From MED-G116 sp038107835 (GTDB lineage Bacteria > Pseudomonadota > Alphaproteobacteria > Puniceispirillales > Puniceispirillaceae), in contig JAYNHH010000015.1 of assembly GCA_038107835.1 (NCBI GenBank), positions 1-53,975 on the forward strand: a stretch of DNA of 53,975 nt, read 5' to 3'. The first letter of the stretch is position 1. Each line of letters begins with the position of its first letter. Below are positions 42,229 through 50,959 of this stretch, one piece after another. Under the pieces are notes generated by a model. It was not told the origin of the DNA. It saw only the letters and a list, made by a program, of their open reading frames with translations, and did not search any database. The position numbers and the translations under genes are program-made.

Positions 42229-42328
42229 NNNNNNNNNNNNNNNNNNNNNNNNNNNNNNNNNNNNNNNNNNNNNNNNNNNNNNNNNNNNNNNNNNNNNNNN
42301 NNNNNNNNNNNNNNNNNNNNNNNNNNNN
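42229..42328. other. assembly gap of 100 N
   Basis: Exactly 100 Ns, the standard placeholder. It truncates the aminotransferase at its 5' side. The stop codon of the acyl-CoA synthetase lies six bases after the gap. The true distance is unknown. Confidence 0.99.
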
Positions 42329-42334
42329 TTCCGC

Positions 42335-44116
42335 CTATTTCTTTGGGTACAGTGCTGCCAGACGCTCCCCATATATATTGCGGACAACATGGCGGCGCAC
42401 TTTCAGTGTCGCTGTCATCTGGCCGTTATCCATATTGAAACTTTCATCGGCGATGATGAAGCGCCGCACGCGCTCAATCTGTGACAGGCGGCTGTTCGCC
42501 CGCTCGACGGCATCCGCCACCATCGTCTGCAAGGTGTCGGGCGAGGTTGCGAGGCGGCGGATATCCTCGGCAGGGACAATCACCGCCGAAAGCCAGGGGC
42601 GCTGGTCACCATCGACCATCGCCTGTTCGATCTCCGGCTCGATGGTCAGCAACGCCTCGACACGCCCGGGGGCGATATTGTCACCGCCGGAATTGACGAT
42701 GATGTCCTTTTTCCGGCCAGTGATTGTCAGATAACCATCAGCGTCAAAGGAACCAAGATCGCCGGTATGGAGCCAGCCATTGCGGATTGTCGCCCGGGTG
42801 CTGGCGTCATCGCGCCAATAGCCTTTCATCAACGCGTCACCACGCACCAATATCTCACCATCCTCGGCAATCTTGACCTCGATGCCGGCGACCGGTGGCC
42901 CCACGGTCTCGATCTTGATCTTGCCGGGTCTGTTTGCTGAAATCAGCGGCGATGCCTCGGTCTGGCCATAGCCCTGCAACAGTTTGATTCCAAGCGCCAT
43001 GAAAAAGGTGCCTATTTCCGGGCTGAGTGCGGCACCACCAGAGATGAAATAGCGCAATTCCCCGCCAAGCCGCTGGCGAACCTTGGCGCGGACCAGCTTG
43101 TCGACAAAAAGATCCATGATCATTTCATGCGGCAGCAGATGCCGGCCAGCCAGCTTTTTTCTGCCCAGCCTGACAGCCATCATGAACAGCCTTTCCGAAA
43201 CGCCACCCTTGGTCCTGACCCCGCGCATGATCCGGTCATGCAGCACTTCATAGAGTCTTGGCACGGCGGTCATCAGCGTTGGCGAGACCTCGACCAGATT
43301 GGCGGCGATCTGCTCGGTGCTCTCACAGAACCAGACCTCGGAATTTGACTGGAAGGGCAGATGCATGCCGGCGGTATGTTCATAGGAATGCGACAGGGGC
43401 AGAAGCGACAGAAAGCGTTGCCCCCTGGCAACTTTGCCCTCCTCCAGCAACTCCATCGCGGCAGTGATGTTGGCCTGGATCGACCGGTGCGTCAGCATCA
43501 CACCTTTCGGCCGACCCCCGGTTCCCGAAGTATAGATGAAACAGCACACATCATCTGGTTTCTGCGCAGCGATACGCTGGTCAAGATCGGCCAGCGGGTC
43601 AGCCGCGTCAATCACCGCATTCCAATAGCGGATATTGATTGATTTGACGGCTGGTACCGTGGCGTCATCATCCATCAGGATCATCGTGTGCAACCCCGGC
43701 GTGCGGCTGGCGGCAAGCGCGATCCGCGCGCCAAGCAGACCGCCGGAGGTGATCACGGCCGACGCGCCGGAATGATCCATGATGAAGAAATGGTCATCTT
43801 CGGTATTGGTCACATAGGCAGGTACGACAATCGCGCCAATGGCCATGATCGCCAGATCGGCAATCGCCCATTCAGGACGGTTTTCAGCCGATACCATAAC
43901 CCTGTCACCGGCGCCGATACCAGCATCAACCAGAACGCTTGCCAGCCGTCTGACAGAATTCGCCACTTCATTCCAGCTGCGGCCCGTCCATGTCTGCGCC
44001 TGCTTTTCAAACATCAAGGTGGCATCGCCGCCGCGCGCCACTCCGGTGAAAAAGGCGGCGGCCAGATTGGCCTCATCGACATAATGCGTCCCGGGAGGCC
44101 AGCTTGCGGCTTTCAT
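42335..44116 (-). CDS. long-chain-type acyl-CoA synthetase (AMP-binding)
   Basis: 593 aa adenylate-forming ligase that activates a fatty acid with ATP and CoA. The P-loop is YTSGTGGRPKGVMLTH (about 173-188), the A5 motif is GYGQTEASPLIS, and LHTGDLGSFDADGYLTITGRKKDIIVNSGGDNIAP (a region near 445-480) gives the hinge and A8 motif. Chain length specificity is unknown; the size fits FadD15-like long-chain enzymes. ATG at 44116 is chosen over a 32-residue extension (to 44212) that lacks family similarity. A neighbour of the aminotransferase on the same strand. Confidence 0.88.
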   Translation of the reverse strand: MKAASWPPGTHYVDEANLAAAFFTGVARGGDATLMFEKQAQTWTGRSWNEVANSVRRLASVLVDAGIGAGDRVMVSAENRPEWAIADLAIMAIGAIVVPAYVTNTEDDHFFIMDHSGASAVITSGGLLGARIALAASRTPGLHTMILMDDDATVPAVKSINIRYWNAVIDAADPLADLDQRIAAQKPDDVCCFIYTSGTGGRPKGVMLTHRSIQANITAAMELLEEGKVARGQRFLSLLPLSHSYEHTAGMHLPFQSNSEVWFCESTEQIAANLVEVSPTLMTAVPRLYEVLHDRIMRGVRTKGGVSERLFMMAVRLGRKKLAGRHLLPHEMIMDLFVDKLVRAKVRQRLGGELRYFISGGAALSPEIGTFFMALGIKLLQGYGQTEASPLISANRPGKIKIETVGPPVAGIEVKIAEDGEILVRGDALMKGYWRDDASTRATIRNGWLHTGDLGSFDADGYLTITGRKKDIIVNSGGDNIAPGRVEALLTIEPEIEQAMVDGDQRPWLSAVIVPAEDIRRLATSPDTLQTMVADAVERANSRLSQIERVRRFIIADESFNMDNGQMTATLKVRRHVVRNIYGERLAALYPKK

Positions 44117-44233
44117 TTCAGTGTGGTCCTCAACTTTATTCAACGTTCCCAAACCGGTCCAGACTAACGAACTGCGGGCCGAAAGCAAAACACAATTGGC
44201 CGCTTCCCACAACCATCTGTTGGCAGCATCAAG

Positions 44234-44830
44234 TCAGTTGAAAATGATTGGAATGAGGCTGAGAATGAGCAGGAACGCCATAGTGACATTGAACATCCGC
44301 AATTTGCGCCGGGTCGTGAAAATCCGGGCAATCGCGGTGCCGAACAGGCACCATGATGTGGTGGCACCAATCGTTGTCAGTACGAAAACGGTCAATAGCA
44401 CGCTGATTTCCGATGCCAGTGAATGAGCATCACTCGTATAGGCGGACACGGTGCTGATGATCACCGACACGCCCTTGGGATTGACCGCCTGAAACAGGGC
44501 TGCCTGCGTGAAGCTCAGTGGTCTGTCACGGTCGCGCCGCTCGGCTCGCCCAGCGCTGCCAATGCGCCAGGCAAGATAAATGAGGAACAGGACACTCAGA
44601 ATCTTCAGCAGATCATAGAGCTGGGGCAGGGCGGCAAACAGGCTGGCAAGCCCTGCACCCGCTGCCAGAAACACCGTCATGAAACCGATGGTGATGCCGG
44701 CGATATGCGGCACGGTGCGTCTGAACCCGAAATTCGCCCCCGAAGCTGCCAGCATTAGATTGTTGGGTCCGGGGGTAAAGGCTGTCACCATGGCAAAGGT
44801 GATAACAGCGAGAAGATTTGTTGTTTCCAT
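44234..44830 (-). CDS. LysE/RhtB-family amino-acid exporter
   Basis: 198 aa with six predicted helices. The family signature FTPGPNNLMLAASGANFGFRRTVPHIAGITIG is at about 18-50, and the PKGVSVIIS motif near 118 is conserved. Such proteins export lysine, homoserine or other amino acids; substrate unknown. Preceded by about 84 bases downstream of the SPOR protein gene and not clearly linked to the synthetase. Confidence 0.88.
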   Translation of the reverse strand: METTNLLAVITFAMVTAFTPGPNNLMLAASGANFGFRRTVPHIAGITIGFMTVFLAAGAGLASLFAALPQLYDLLKILSVLFLIYLAWRIGSAGRAERRDRDRPLSFTQAALFQAVNPKGVSVIISTVSAYTSDAHSLASEISVLLTVFVLTTIGATTSWCLFGTAIARIFTTRRKLRMFNVTMAFLLILSLIPIIFN

Positions 44831-44913
44831 GAGAGTCCGTCCTTGCGCGCTCGCGCCGCGATCCTAGCATCAAGCGCTCCGGATGGTGACATTTTTTGGG
44901 TCTGTCAGGAGGG

Positions 44914-45849
44914 TTATCTGCGCCCGCGCAGCATACAGTTGAACCCTGCCTGCCACATCGCTGCACAGATCCTGCTGCTGCGGGCCTTTGTCAGCGGTTG
45001 GGTCAGCAACCTGAAGACAGGCGTATCATTGACCAGCCGCGCCTCGGTGATATCGATACGGATATCCTCCATCGCCTCCGTGAGTTCGGTGCGCAGGATC
45101 GCGACACCGGAAACGGCCTGCTCATAGCGCTGGTAGGATCCCAGCTGCGCGATCACCATCGGCTTTGGCAGCGGCAAAGACACCCCGTCGGCTGTTGGGC
45201 TGGGTGGTGTTGCAGAATCGTCCGACAGCTGTTTGCGTGCAGCCAGATCCGTCTGCAGCCTGCTCATCTGCGCCTGCAGCCTGGTGTTTTCCCGATCAAG
45301 CGCTGTCACGCGCTCTTGCAATATGGCGGCTGCCTCCGTCTCGGCGGTGCAGGCTGTCTGGGGAGTGGTTTTGGTCACTGTCTGCTGACAGGCCAGCAAT
45401 TCCGGCAGCTTCTGGCTGATCGCCATGTCTGCCTGCGTGAACAGGGTGCCGCACAGATCAGCGACCATTTTTCCGGTTCGTTCATGTGCTGTCCCATCAA
45501 GGCCGGTATCGCCACCATCGGTTACCAGGCTGGTCACGAGCCACATCGCATAATTCTCAACCAGCGTGTTGATCTCGCTAACCGTTGCCGCGGGCAGGCC
45601 TTCCATCAGGGTTGCCTCGCGGACAATTGCACCGGCATATCTGCGCCGTTCCAGCCACAGCCGGCCAGCCTCACCGTCGATCAGACTCTGCATTTCCATG
45701 ATTCGGGCAAAGCCGGCACAGATTCCGCCCTGTTCGGCAAGGGTGCCATAGCGCGTCCAGTCGTCGAGCCGCAGCTCAGCCTGTGCTGCAGGCACCCATC
45801 CGCCAATCAACGCCAGCAGGCTCAAAATCCTGTACAGGACACGCACCAT
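44914..45849 (-). CDS. secreted protein with a C-terminal SPOR-like domain
   Basis: 311 aa. Signal peptide at about 1-24 (LYRILSLLALIGGWVPAAQA before E). A coiled coil is likely at about 169-206 (ILQERVTALDRENTRLQAQM). A SPOR-like domain lies at about 231-309 (MVIAQLGSYQRYEQAVSG, then EARLVNDTPVFRLLTQPLT, then RICAAMWQAGFNCML). SPOR domains bind denuded septal peptidoglycan. Residues 25-165 match nothing I recognise and contain several Cys. The start is ATG at 45849; TTG at 45855 also reads through. Not near division genes. Confidence 0.65.
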   Translation of the reverse strand: MVRVLYRILSLLALIGGWVPAAQAELRLDDWTRYGTLAEQGGICAGFARIMEMQSLIDGEAGRLWLERRRYAGAIVREATLMEGLPAATVSEINTLVENYAMWLVTSLVTDGGDTGLDGTAHERTGKMVADLCGTLFTQADMAISQKLPELLACQQTVTKTTPQTACTAETEAAAILQERVTALDRENTRLQAQMSRLQTDLAARKQLSDDSATPPSPTADGVSLPLPKPMVIAQLGSYQRYEQAVSGVAILRTELTEAMEDIRIDITEARLVNDTPVFRLLTQPLTKARSSRICAAMWQAGFNCMLRGRR

Positions 45850-46028
45850 AACCAAACAAAACCACCCAACCCGTCACTGTGATGAGTATGCGGCGCATAA
45901 TCTTCTATGTCATCAATGTTCCTGCATATGCGGGTCTGCCGCTTGCGCGTGGAGAACGGGTGCAGAGCCTGAATGCGGTGTCGGGATGGTCTGATGGAGC
46001 GGGTTTCGGCTCCTTCTGTACTGGCGGA

Positions 46029-47552
46029 TCAGCGGATAAAGCGAAGCGCTTCGCCAGCGGCGCGGATCAGTGCCATGGCCTTGTTCTGGGTTTCCTCGAA
46101 TTCTGACTTCGGATCGCTGTCATAGACAATGCCGGCACCGGCCTGAACATGCATTTTGTCATTCTCGACAACGGCGGTGCGCAGCGCGATACAGGTGTCC
46201 AGCTCGCCGGCAACAGAGATATAGCCGACCGCACCGGCATAGATGCCGCGCCTGTCAGGCTCCATCTCGTCAATGATTTGCATGGCCCTGATTTTGGGTG
46301 CACCGGAAACGGTCCCGGCTGGAAAGCCGGCAATCATTGCATCGACAGCATCAAGGTCGTCACGGATTTCGCCCTCGACCTGCGAGGCGATATGCATGAC
46401 ATGGCTGTAATATTCGACCTCATAATTTGATTTGACGCGCACGGATCCGGGTTTGGAAACACGTCCGACATCATTGCGCCCAAGGTCAAGCAGCATCAGA
46501 TGCTCGGCGCGTTCCTTCACATCCGCCATCAGGCTCGCCGCATTCGCTGCATCCTCATCGGGGGTTGCACCGCGCTTGCGGGTGCCGGCAATCGGCCGGA
46601 TTGTCACGATTTTCTGGCGCAGGCGAACGAGAATCTCAGGGCTTGATCCAACCACCGAGACCCCGCCAAAATCAAAGAAGAACAGAAAAGGGGACGGGTT
46701 CAACCGACGCAGGCTGCGATACAGGTTGAATGCCGGCAATTCGAACGGGATGGTGAAACGCTGCGAGAGCACCACCTGAAAGATATCACCGGCCGCGATG
46801 TAATCCTTGGCGCGTCTGACCATATCCAGAAAGCGTGTTTTGCTCATATTCGAGGTTGGCGTCGGGATTGGCGCGTCAATCCGGCCGACCTCGGTTGGCA
46901 GCAGCGGTGCATCAAGTGCCGTCACAGCGCTGCCGAGGCGCGTCTGCGCTGTTTCCCACGCGCTGTCGGCATCATCCCATTCAGCAGGGCGGATCTGCGT
47001 GACCAGTGTGATGCTGTCCCGCAACCTGTCAAAGATGGCGATCAGTGACGGGCGCAGCAGGTCTGAGTCCGGCGCCTCGAGCGAGGCTGGGTTATTGTTC
47101 GGGATCGTTTCGATGTGACGGATCATGTCATAGCCGAAATAGCCAAACAGACCAGCGGCCATCGGCGGCAGCGTGCCGGTATCAGGCATCGCCGATTCCG
47201 CCAGCACCGCCCGCAGCGAGGCAAGCGGCGGCATGTCCACTGTCTCGAAATGATCGCTGCCAGCGGGGTCACGGTTGATTTCCGCCTTTTCGCCATGACA
47301 GCGCCAGATCAGATCGGGGGCCAGGCCAATGACCGAGAACCGGCCGCGTACCTCGCCTCCTTCTACCGATTCGAGCAGAAAGCTGTGTTTCTGGTCGGCC
47401 GCCAGTTTCAGATAGGCGGAAACCGGCGTCTGCGTGTCTGCCACCAGTTCGCGTGAGACAAGCTGCGGCACGCCCGCGGCAAAGCCGGCGGCAAATGCGG
47501 CAAACGCCGCACGGCCCGGTTCCGGATCATGGCTCCGCATATCTTTGGTCAT
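46029..47552 (-). CDS. trpE: anthranilate synthase component I
   Basis: 507 aa chorismate-using enzyme of tryptophan synthesis, the large subunit that makes anthranilate with ammonia from TrpG. Active-site motifs are IRPIAGTRKRGATPDEDA (about 315-333) and FPAGTVSGAPKIRAMQIIDEMEP (about 415-437). LLESVEGGEVRGRFSVIG is near the feedback site. It follows ppiD by only five bases on the same strand. Downstream is not trpG but a SPOR-type protein. A pabB identity is less likely given the length and motifs. Confidence 0.9.
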   Translation of the reverse strand: MTKDMRSHDPEPGRAAFAAFAAGFAAGVPQLVSRELVADTQTPVSAYLKLAADQKHSFLLESVEGGEVRGRFSVIGLAPDLIWRCHGEKAEINRDPAGSDHFETVDMPPLASLRAVLAESAMPDTGTLPPMAAGLFGYFGYDMIRHIETIPNNNPASLEAPDSDLLRPSLIAIFDRLRDSITLVTQIRPAEWDDADSAWETAQTRLGSAVTALDAPLLPTEVGRIDAPIPTPTSNMSKTRFLDMVRRAKDYIAAGDIFQVVLSQRFTIPFELPAFNLYRSLRRLNPSPFLFFFDFGGVSVVGSSPEILVRLRQKIVTIRPIAGTRKRGATPDEDAANAASLMADVKERAEHLMLLDLGRNDVGRVSKPGSVRVKSNYEVEYYSHVMHIASQVEGEIRDDLDAVDAMIAGFPAGTVSGAPKIRAMQIIDEMEPDRRGIYAGAVGYISVAGELDTCIALRTAVVENDKMHVQAGAGIVYDSDPKSEFEETQNKAMALIRAAGEALRFIR

Positions 47553-47557
47553 GATGC

Positions 47558-49420
47558 CTACTGCTGTCCTGCCAGAAGTTGCTGCACCCGGCCGAGATTG
47601 ATCTGCAGATCATGCGTCTGCGAGAGATCGCGTGCCAGCACGTTCAGGATATCCTGCTGCATCGAGTTGGTGATGGCGGTGCCGATCAGCTCTGCCGTGG
47701 TGTCAAGCGTGTCACCCTCAACCGGGACAATAGTGACGGTCAGGCTGGCGATCGCCTCATTGCCGGTCTCGATCACGCCGATCCCGCCGACCTCGGTGGC
47801 AAAGACGGTCCTGGCGATCAGCCGAGCGGCCTCATGGTCAAGGCCGATGCCATTGCGGTTGAAATCATCGGTTGGCACGACATCGTTGAATTTTTCCGGT
47901 GTGCTGGTCAGCGCCGTTGCGTCCGCGCGCGCCGCCTTGATGGCCTCGCCCCGTTTCCAGTCGGTGATGACGCGACTGCGAATCTCGTCGAGTGTGCGCT
48001 CACGCGGTGCTGTCTCGCCGGTGGCCTCGACCACGAAAAACATGTCGTCGGCACCTTCCTGGATGACGCTCAGCTCATCAATATCGCCTGTCCAGATCAG
48101 CTCCAGCACGAGGCTGTCCTGCGCCAGATCACTGGCATCGCCCTTGACAGCTGTTCCATCAATCGTCAGGCCATTGCGGTCAATATCCACCAGCATATCG
48201 ACCCGGCCGCCTACTGCAGCCATCGCCTCATTCAGGGTTGCGCCGGATGCAATCACATCTTCCAGCTCATTGACCTTGTCATAGATCAGATCGATGGCCG
48301 CTTCATCACGCAGCGTGGCGCGGATGGCGTCTTTGACATCATCCAGCGATTGATTGCCACCCTCTTTGATTCTGTCGACGGTCAGCAGATGCTGGCCAAA
48401 GACCGACTCAACCGGTCCGACGACCTCATTTAGTGCCAGCCCGAAAGCTGCCTCACCAAGCGGTCCATCAAGATCGGCCTTGCTGACCGTACCAAGCGCG
48501 ACATCATCGGCTGTCCAGCCAAGCATTTCCGCTGCGACCTCGGCGAAATCCTCACCTGCCTCGACCCGGTCAAAGGCAGATTGTGCCATTGTGACATCGT
48601 CAAAAACCATCTGCCGGATTTCCCGTGTTTCCGGCGTGGTGAATTCATCAAGACGTGCCTCATAGGCGGCGGCAATATCGGCGTCGCTGACCTGCATCTC
48701 GGCGGCAAACATTGCCGGTGACAGGGTGCCAACCCGCGCGCTGCGCAGCGCCGGGGCATCATAGCTGGCGCTGACGCCCTCATACCACTCACCAAGCGCG
48801 CTCTCATCCGGATCGGCGATGCGTGACGGGTCAACCGCAATGCTGATCAGCTTGGCGCTGCGGCGTTCCAGCTCATAGGCGGTCATGGTCCTTGCCATAC
48901 TCTCGGGCTGGCCAATTCCGGCGCTGACGGCAAACAGCAGCTGTTCACGCCGCAGGGCTGAATCCACCTGTTTGAGATACTCCTCCTCGCTGAGGCCGGC
49001 ATTGCCAAGCACCTGCATGAAGCGGCCCTCGGAAAATTCGCCAAATTCATCCTGAAAAGCCTGTTCGGATGCCACGACACGGCGCTGCATCTCGCGTGTC
49101 ACGGTCAGGCCCAGATCCGTTGCCTCAGCGCGAAAAACGACATCGCGCGCCAACGCACCGGCAACCTCATTCAGCAGGCCGGCCTGCAGCGCCTCGCCAA
49201 GCGAGGCGTTCGGCATGTAGGTGCGCCGTGTCCGATCAAACTGAATGGCGACCTCGGCCGGTGACTTGTTTTCCTCGCCTGCGGAAATGGCCTTGTCGCT
49301 GCCGCCGATCAATCCAGTGGTGACGTCACCGACGCCCCAGAGGGCGAATCCCGCCGCCAGAAACAGAAGGAAGACTTTCATTATCGGCGATTTTGCACCG
49401 CCACGCATTGCACCAAGCAT
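47558..49420 (-). CDS. ppiD: periplasmic folding chaperone PpiD (peptidyl-prolyl isomerase family)
   Basis: 620 aa, anchored by one N-terminal helix at about 13-33 (PIMKVFLLFLAAGFALWGVG). A SurA-type chaperone region covers about 40-240, and one parvulin-like rotamase domain lies at about 255-355 (TPETREIRQMVFDD, then GLALNEVVGPVESVFGQHLLTVDRI). It helps fold outer-membrane and periplasmic proteins. The isomerase residues are poorly kept, so it may work mainly as a chaperone. It is divergent from tpiA, with trpE downstream. Confidence 0.85.
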   Translation of the reverse strand: MLGAMRGGAKSPIMKVFLLFLAAGFALWGVGDVTTGLIGGSDKAISAGEENKSPAEVAIQFDRTRRTYMPNASLGEALQAGLLNEVAGALARDVVFRAEATDLGLTVTREMQRRVVASEQAFQDEFGEFSEGRFMQVLGNAGLSEEEYLKQVDSALRREQLLFAVSAGIGQPESMARTMTAYELERRSAKLISIAVDPSRIADPDESALGEWYEGVSASYDAPALRSARVGTLSPAMFAAEMQVSDADIAAAYEARLDEFTTPETREIRQMVFDDVTMAQSAFDRVEAGEDFAEVAAEMLGWTADDVALGTVSKADLDGPLGEAAFGLALNEVVGPVESVFGQHLLTVDRIKEGGNQSLDDVKDAIRATLRDEAAIDLIYDKVNELEDVIASGATLNEAMAAVGGRVDMLVDIDRNGLTIDGTAVKGDASDLAQDSLVLELIWTGDIDELSVIQEGADDMFFVVEATGETAPRERTLDEIRSRVITDWKRGEAIKAARADATALTSTPEKFNDVVPTDDFNRNGIGLDHEAARLIARTVFATEVGGIGVIETGNEAIASLTVTIVPVEGDTLDTTAELIGTAITNSMQQDILNVLARDLSQTHDLQINLGRVQQLLAGQQ

Positions 49421-49699
49421 TGGATCACTCTTTTCTAACCGGAACCGTCACCTTTGCGGCTCCGAAGGGTCGATAGGCTAGGGGCCTGTTTTATAGATAG
49501 GCGTGGCTACGGGCAACTTTATTTCGGTCGATAAGCACGAAACTTGCCCCTTTAAACGGCCAAAAAGGAAACAGCCGCCTGTCGAGATCCACAGATTGGG
49601 GGTTGATCGGGCAAAAAAACCTTGTTTTTACGGACTGCGCCCGGTTGATTTTCGGACGCCAAGCGGTCAGCTTATCACTGCGCAACAGGGGAGCATGAA
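49421..49699. other. divergent spacer between ppiD and tpiA
   Basis: 279 bases without a gene. It should hold both promoters. A/T-rich stretches lie near 49485-49500 (TTTTATAGATA) and near 49610-49630 (CAAAAAAACCTTGTTTTTACG). I find no convincing paired boxes. Confidence 0.4.
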
Positions 49700-50425
49700 A
49701 TGATTGTCGCGGCAAATTGGAAAATGAATCCGGAACTGTCGGTGGCGGCAACGCTGGCCAGCGACTATTGTGCGACCTTGCATGCGGGGGTCACCCGCAT
49801 TCTGTTTGCTCCGCATCCCTATCTTGTCCCCATTGGCGTGCGCCTCCAGGGCTCTGGCATCCTGCTTGGTGGTCAGGACTGTCACCAGTCGGCATCGGGC
49901 GCGCACACAGGTGATGTGTCAACCGGCATGCTGCGCGATTGCGGGGCGTCACTTGTTCTGCTTGGCCATTCCGAGCGCCGCGCCGATCATGGTGAGACCA
50001 GCGAACTGGTTGCCGCCAAGGCCGTGCAGGCATTCGAGACGGGTTTGTCGGTGATGATCTGCGTTGGCGAGACGCTTGCCGAGCGCGAGGCAGGCAATGC
50101 GCTGGCGACAGTGCTTGACCAGCTTGCCATCTCGGTCCCGGCCACACTCCCCACGACAGCGCTGACCATCGCCTATGAGCCGGTCTGGGCCATCGGCACC
50201 GGCAAGGTGGCGACGGCAGTAGAGATTGCCGAAATGCATCTTGGCATTCGGCGCTGGCTTGATGAGGCGGGTTTTGCGCAGACAGAAATTCTGTATGGCG
50301 GCTCGGTAAAGCCAGGAAATGCGGCAGAAATCTTTGCTGTGCCGCATGTCGATGGCGCCCTTGTCGGCGGTGCCAGTCTGGTTGCGGCTGATTTTGCCGG
50401 CATCTGCGCCGCGGCGGCTGGCTGA
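49700..50425 (+). CDS. tpiA: triosephosphate isomerase
   Basis: 241 aa TIM-barrel enzyme interconverting dihydroxyacetone phosphate and glyceraldehyde 3-phosphate. Catalytic residues are Asn6 and Lys8 (AANWKMN), His90 (LGHSERR) and Glu160 (AYEPVWAIGTG). The phosphate loop GGSVKPGNA and VGGASL are present. ATG at 49700 follows GGGG-AGC. First gene of the tpiA-secG-pyrG-kdsA-eno run. Confidence 0.97.
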   Translation: MIVAANWKMNPELSVAATLASDYCATLHAGVTRILFAPHPYLVPIGVRLQGSGILLGGQDCHQSASGAHTGDVSTGMLRDCGASLVLLGHSERRADHGETSELVAAKAVQAFETGLSVMICVGETLAEREAGNALATVLDQLAISVPATLPTTALTIAYEPVWAIGTGKVATAVEIAEMHLGIRRWLDEAGFAQTEILYGGSVKPGNAAEIFAVPHVDGALVGGASLVAADFAGICAAAAG

Positions 50426-50547
50426 GCCGGTTTTTCGCCGCGTCTGCGGGGTGTCGTAATTTGCTTGAAATACCGCCGCGCAGGCCATATAACAGCGCCT
50501 TCTGCCGACGTCGGCCCTTTATTGACGTGTATTAACGGACGTGGTTC

Positions 50548-50862
50548 ATGGAAACGCTTGTTCTGACTATTCACATTCTGATCGCCCTTGGCCTTGTTGG
50601 TTCGGTGCTGCTGCAGCGCTCCGAAGGCGGCGGCCTTGGCATTGGCGGCGGTGGCGGTGCTGGCGGTGGGTTCATGACGGCCCGCGGCACGGCCAACCTG
50701 ATGACCCGTGTGACGGCTGTTCTGGCCACCTGTTTCTTTGCGACCTCGATCATCCTTGCCATCATGGCGGGGGCAGGTACCGAAAGCGTGTCAATCGTCG
50801 ACGAGGTGATCAATGAGACGCCAGCGCCGACATCCGGTCCGGCGGTTCCCACAGACAAATAA
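50548..50862 (+). CDS. secG: protein-export membrane protein SecG
   Basis: 104 aa accessory subunit of the SecYEG translocon. Two helices (about 2-20 and 51-72) flank a Gly-rich SEGGGLGIGGGGGAGGGF loop, then TARGTANLMTRVTAVLA. The end is a short acidic/Pro tail. The 122-base spacer from tpiA may have its own promoter. The context between tpiA and pyrG is conserved in alphaproteobacteria. Confidence 0.93.
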   Translation: METLVLTIHILIALGLVGSVLLQRSEGGGLGIGGGGGAGGGFMTARGTANLMTRVTAVLATCFFATSIILAIMAGAGTESVSIVDEVINETPAPTSGPAVPTDK

Positions 50863-50893
50863 GAAGCGTTCTGTCAAGGCGGTTGCACTCATT

Positions 50894-50917
50894 TAAATCA
50901 CCACATCATGTGATTTA
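50894..50917. promoter_or_regulatory. inverted repeat in the pyrG leader
   Basis: TAAATCAC (50894-50901) and GTGATTTA (50910-50917) are perfect 8-bp arms with an 8-base loop CACATCAT, 43 bases before the pyrG ATG. It could be an operator or an RNA hairpin. No U-tract of terminator type follows. Confidence 0.5.
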
Positions 50918-50959
50918 GGTACTTACCAAACGCGCTATGTTGGGGTATAACTCCGCTCC

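Noticed and set aside
44896..45882. 328-residue plus-strand frame opposite the SPOR protein
   Set aside because: The minus-strand frame has a signal peptide, coiled coil and SPOR-like domain; the plus-strand frame has biased low-complexity composition.
39750..45900. Genomic island inserted at tRNA-Pro
   Set aside because: The accessory genes follow the tRNA, but I see no integrase, no repeated tRNA 3' end and no mobile element. The merR-tRNA-Pro order is normal for the class.
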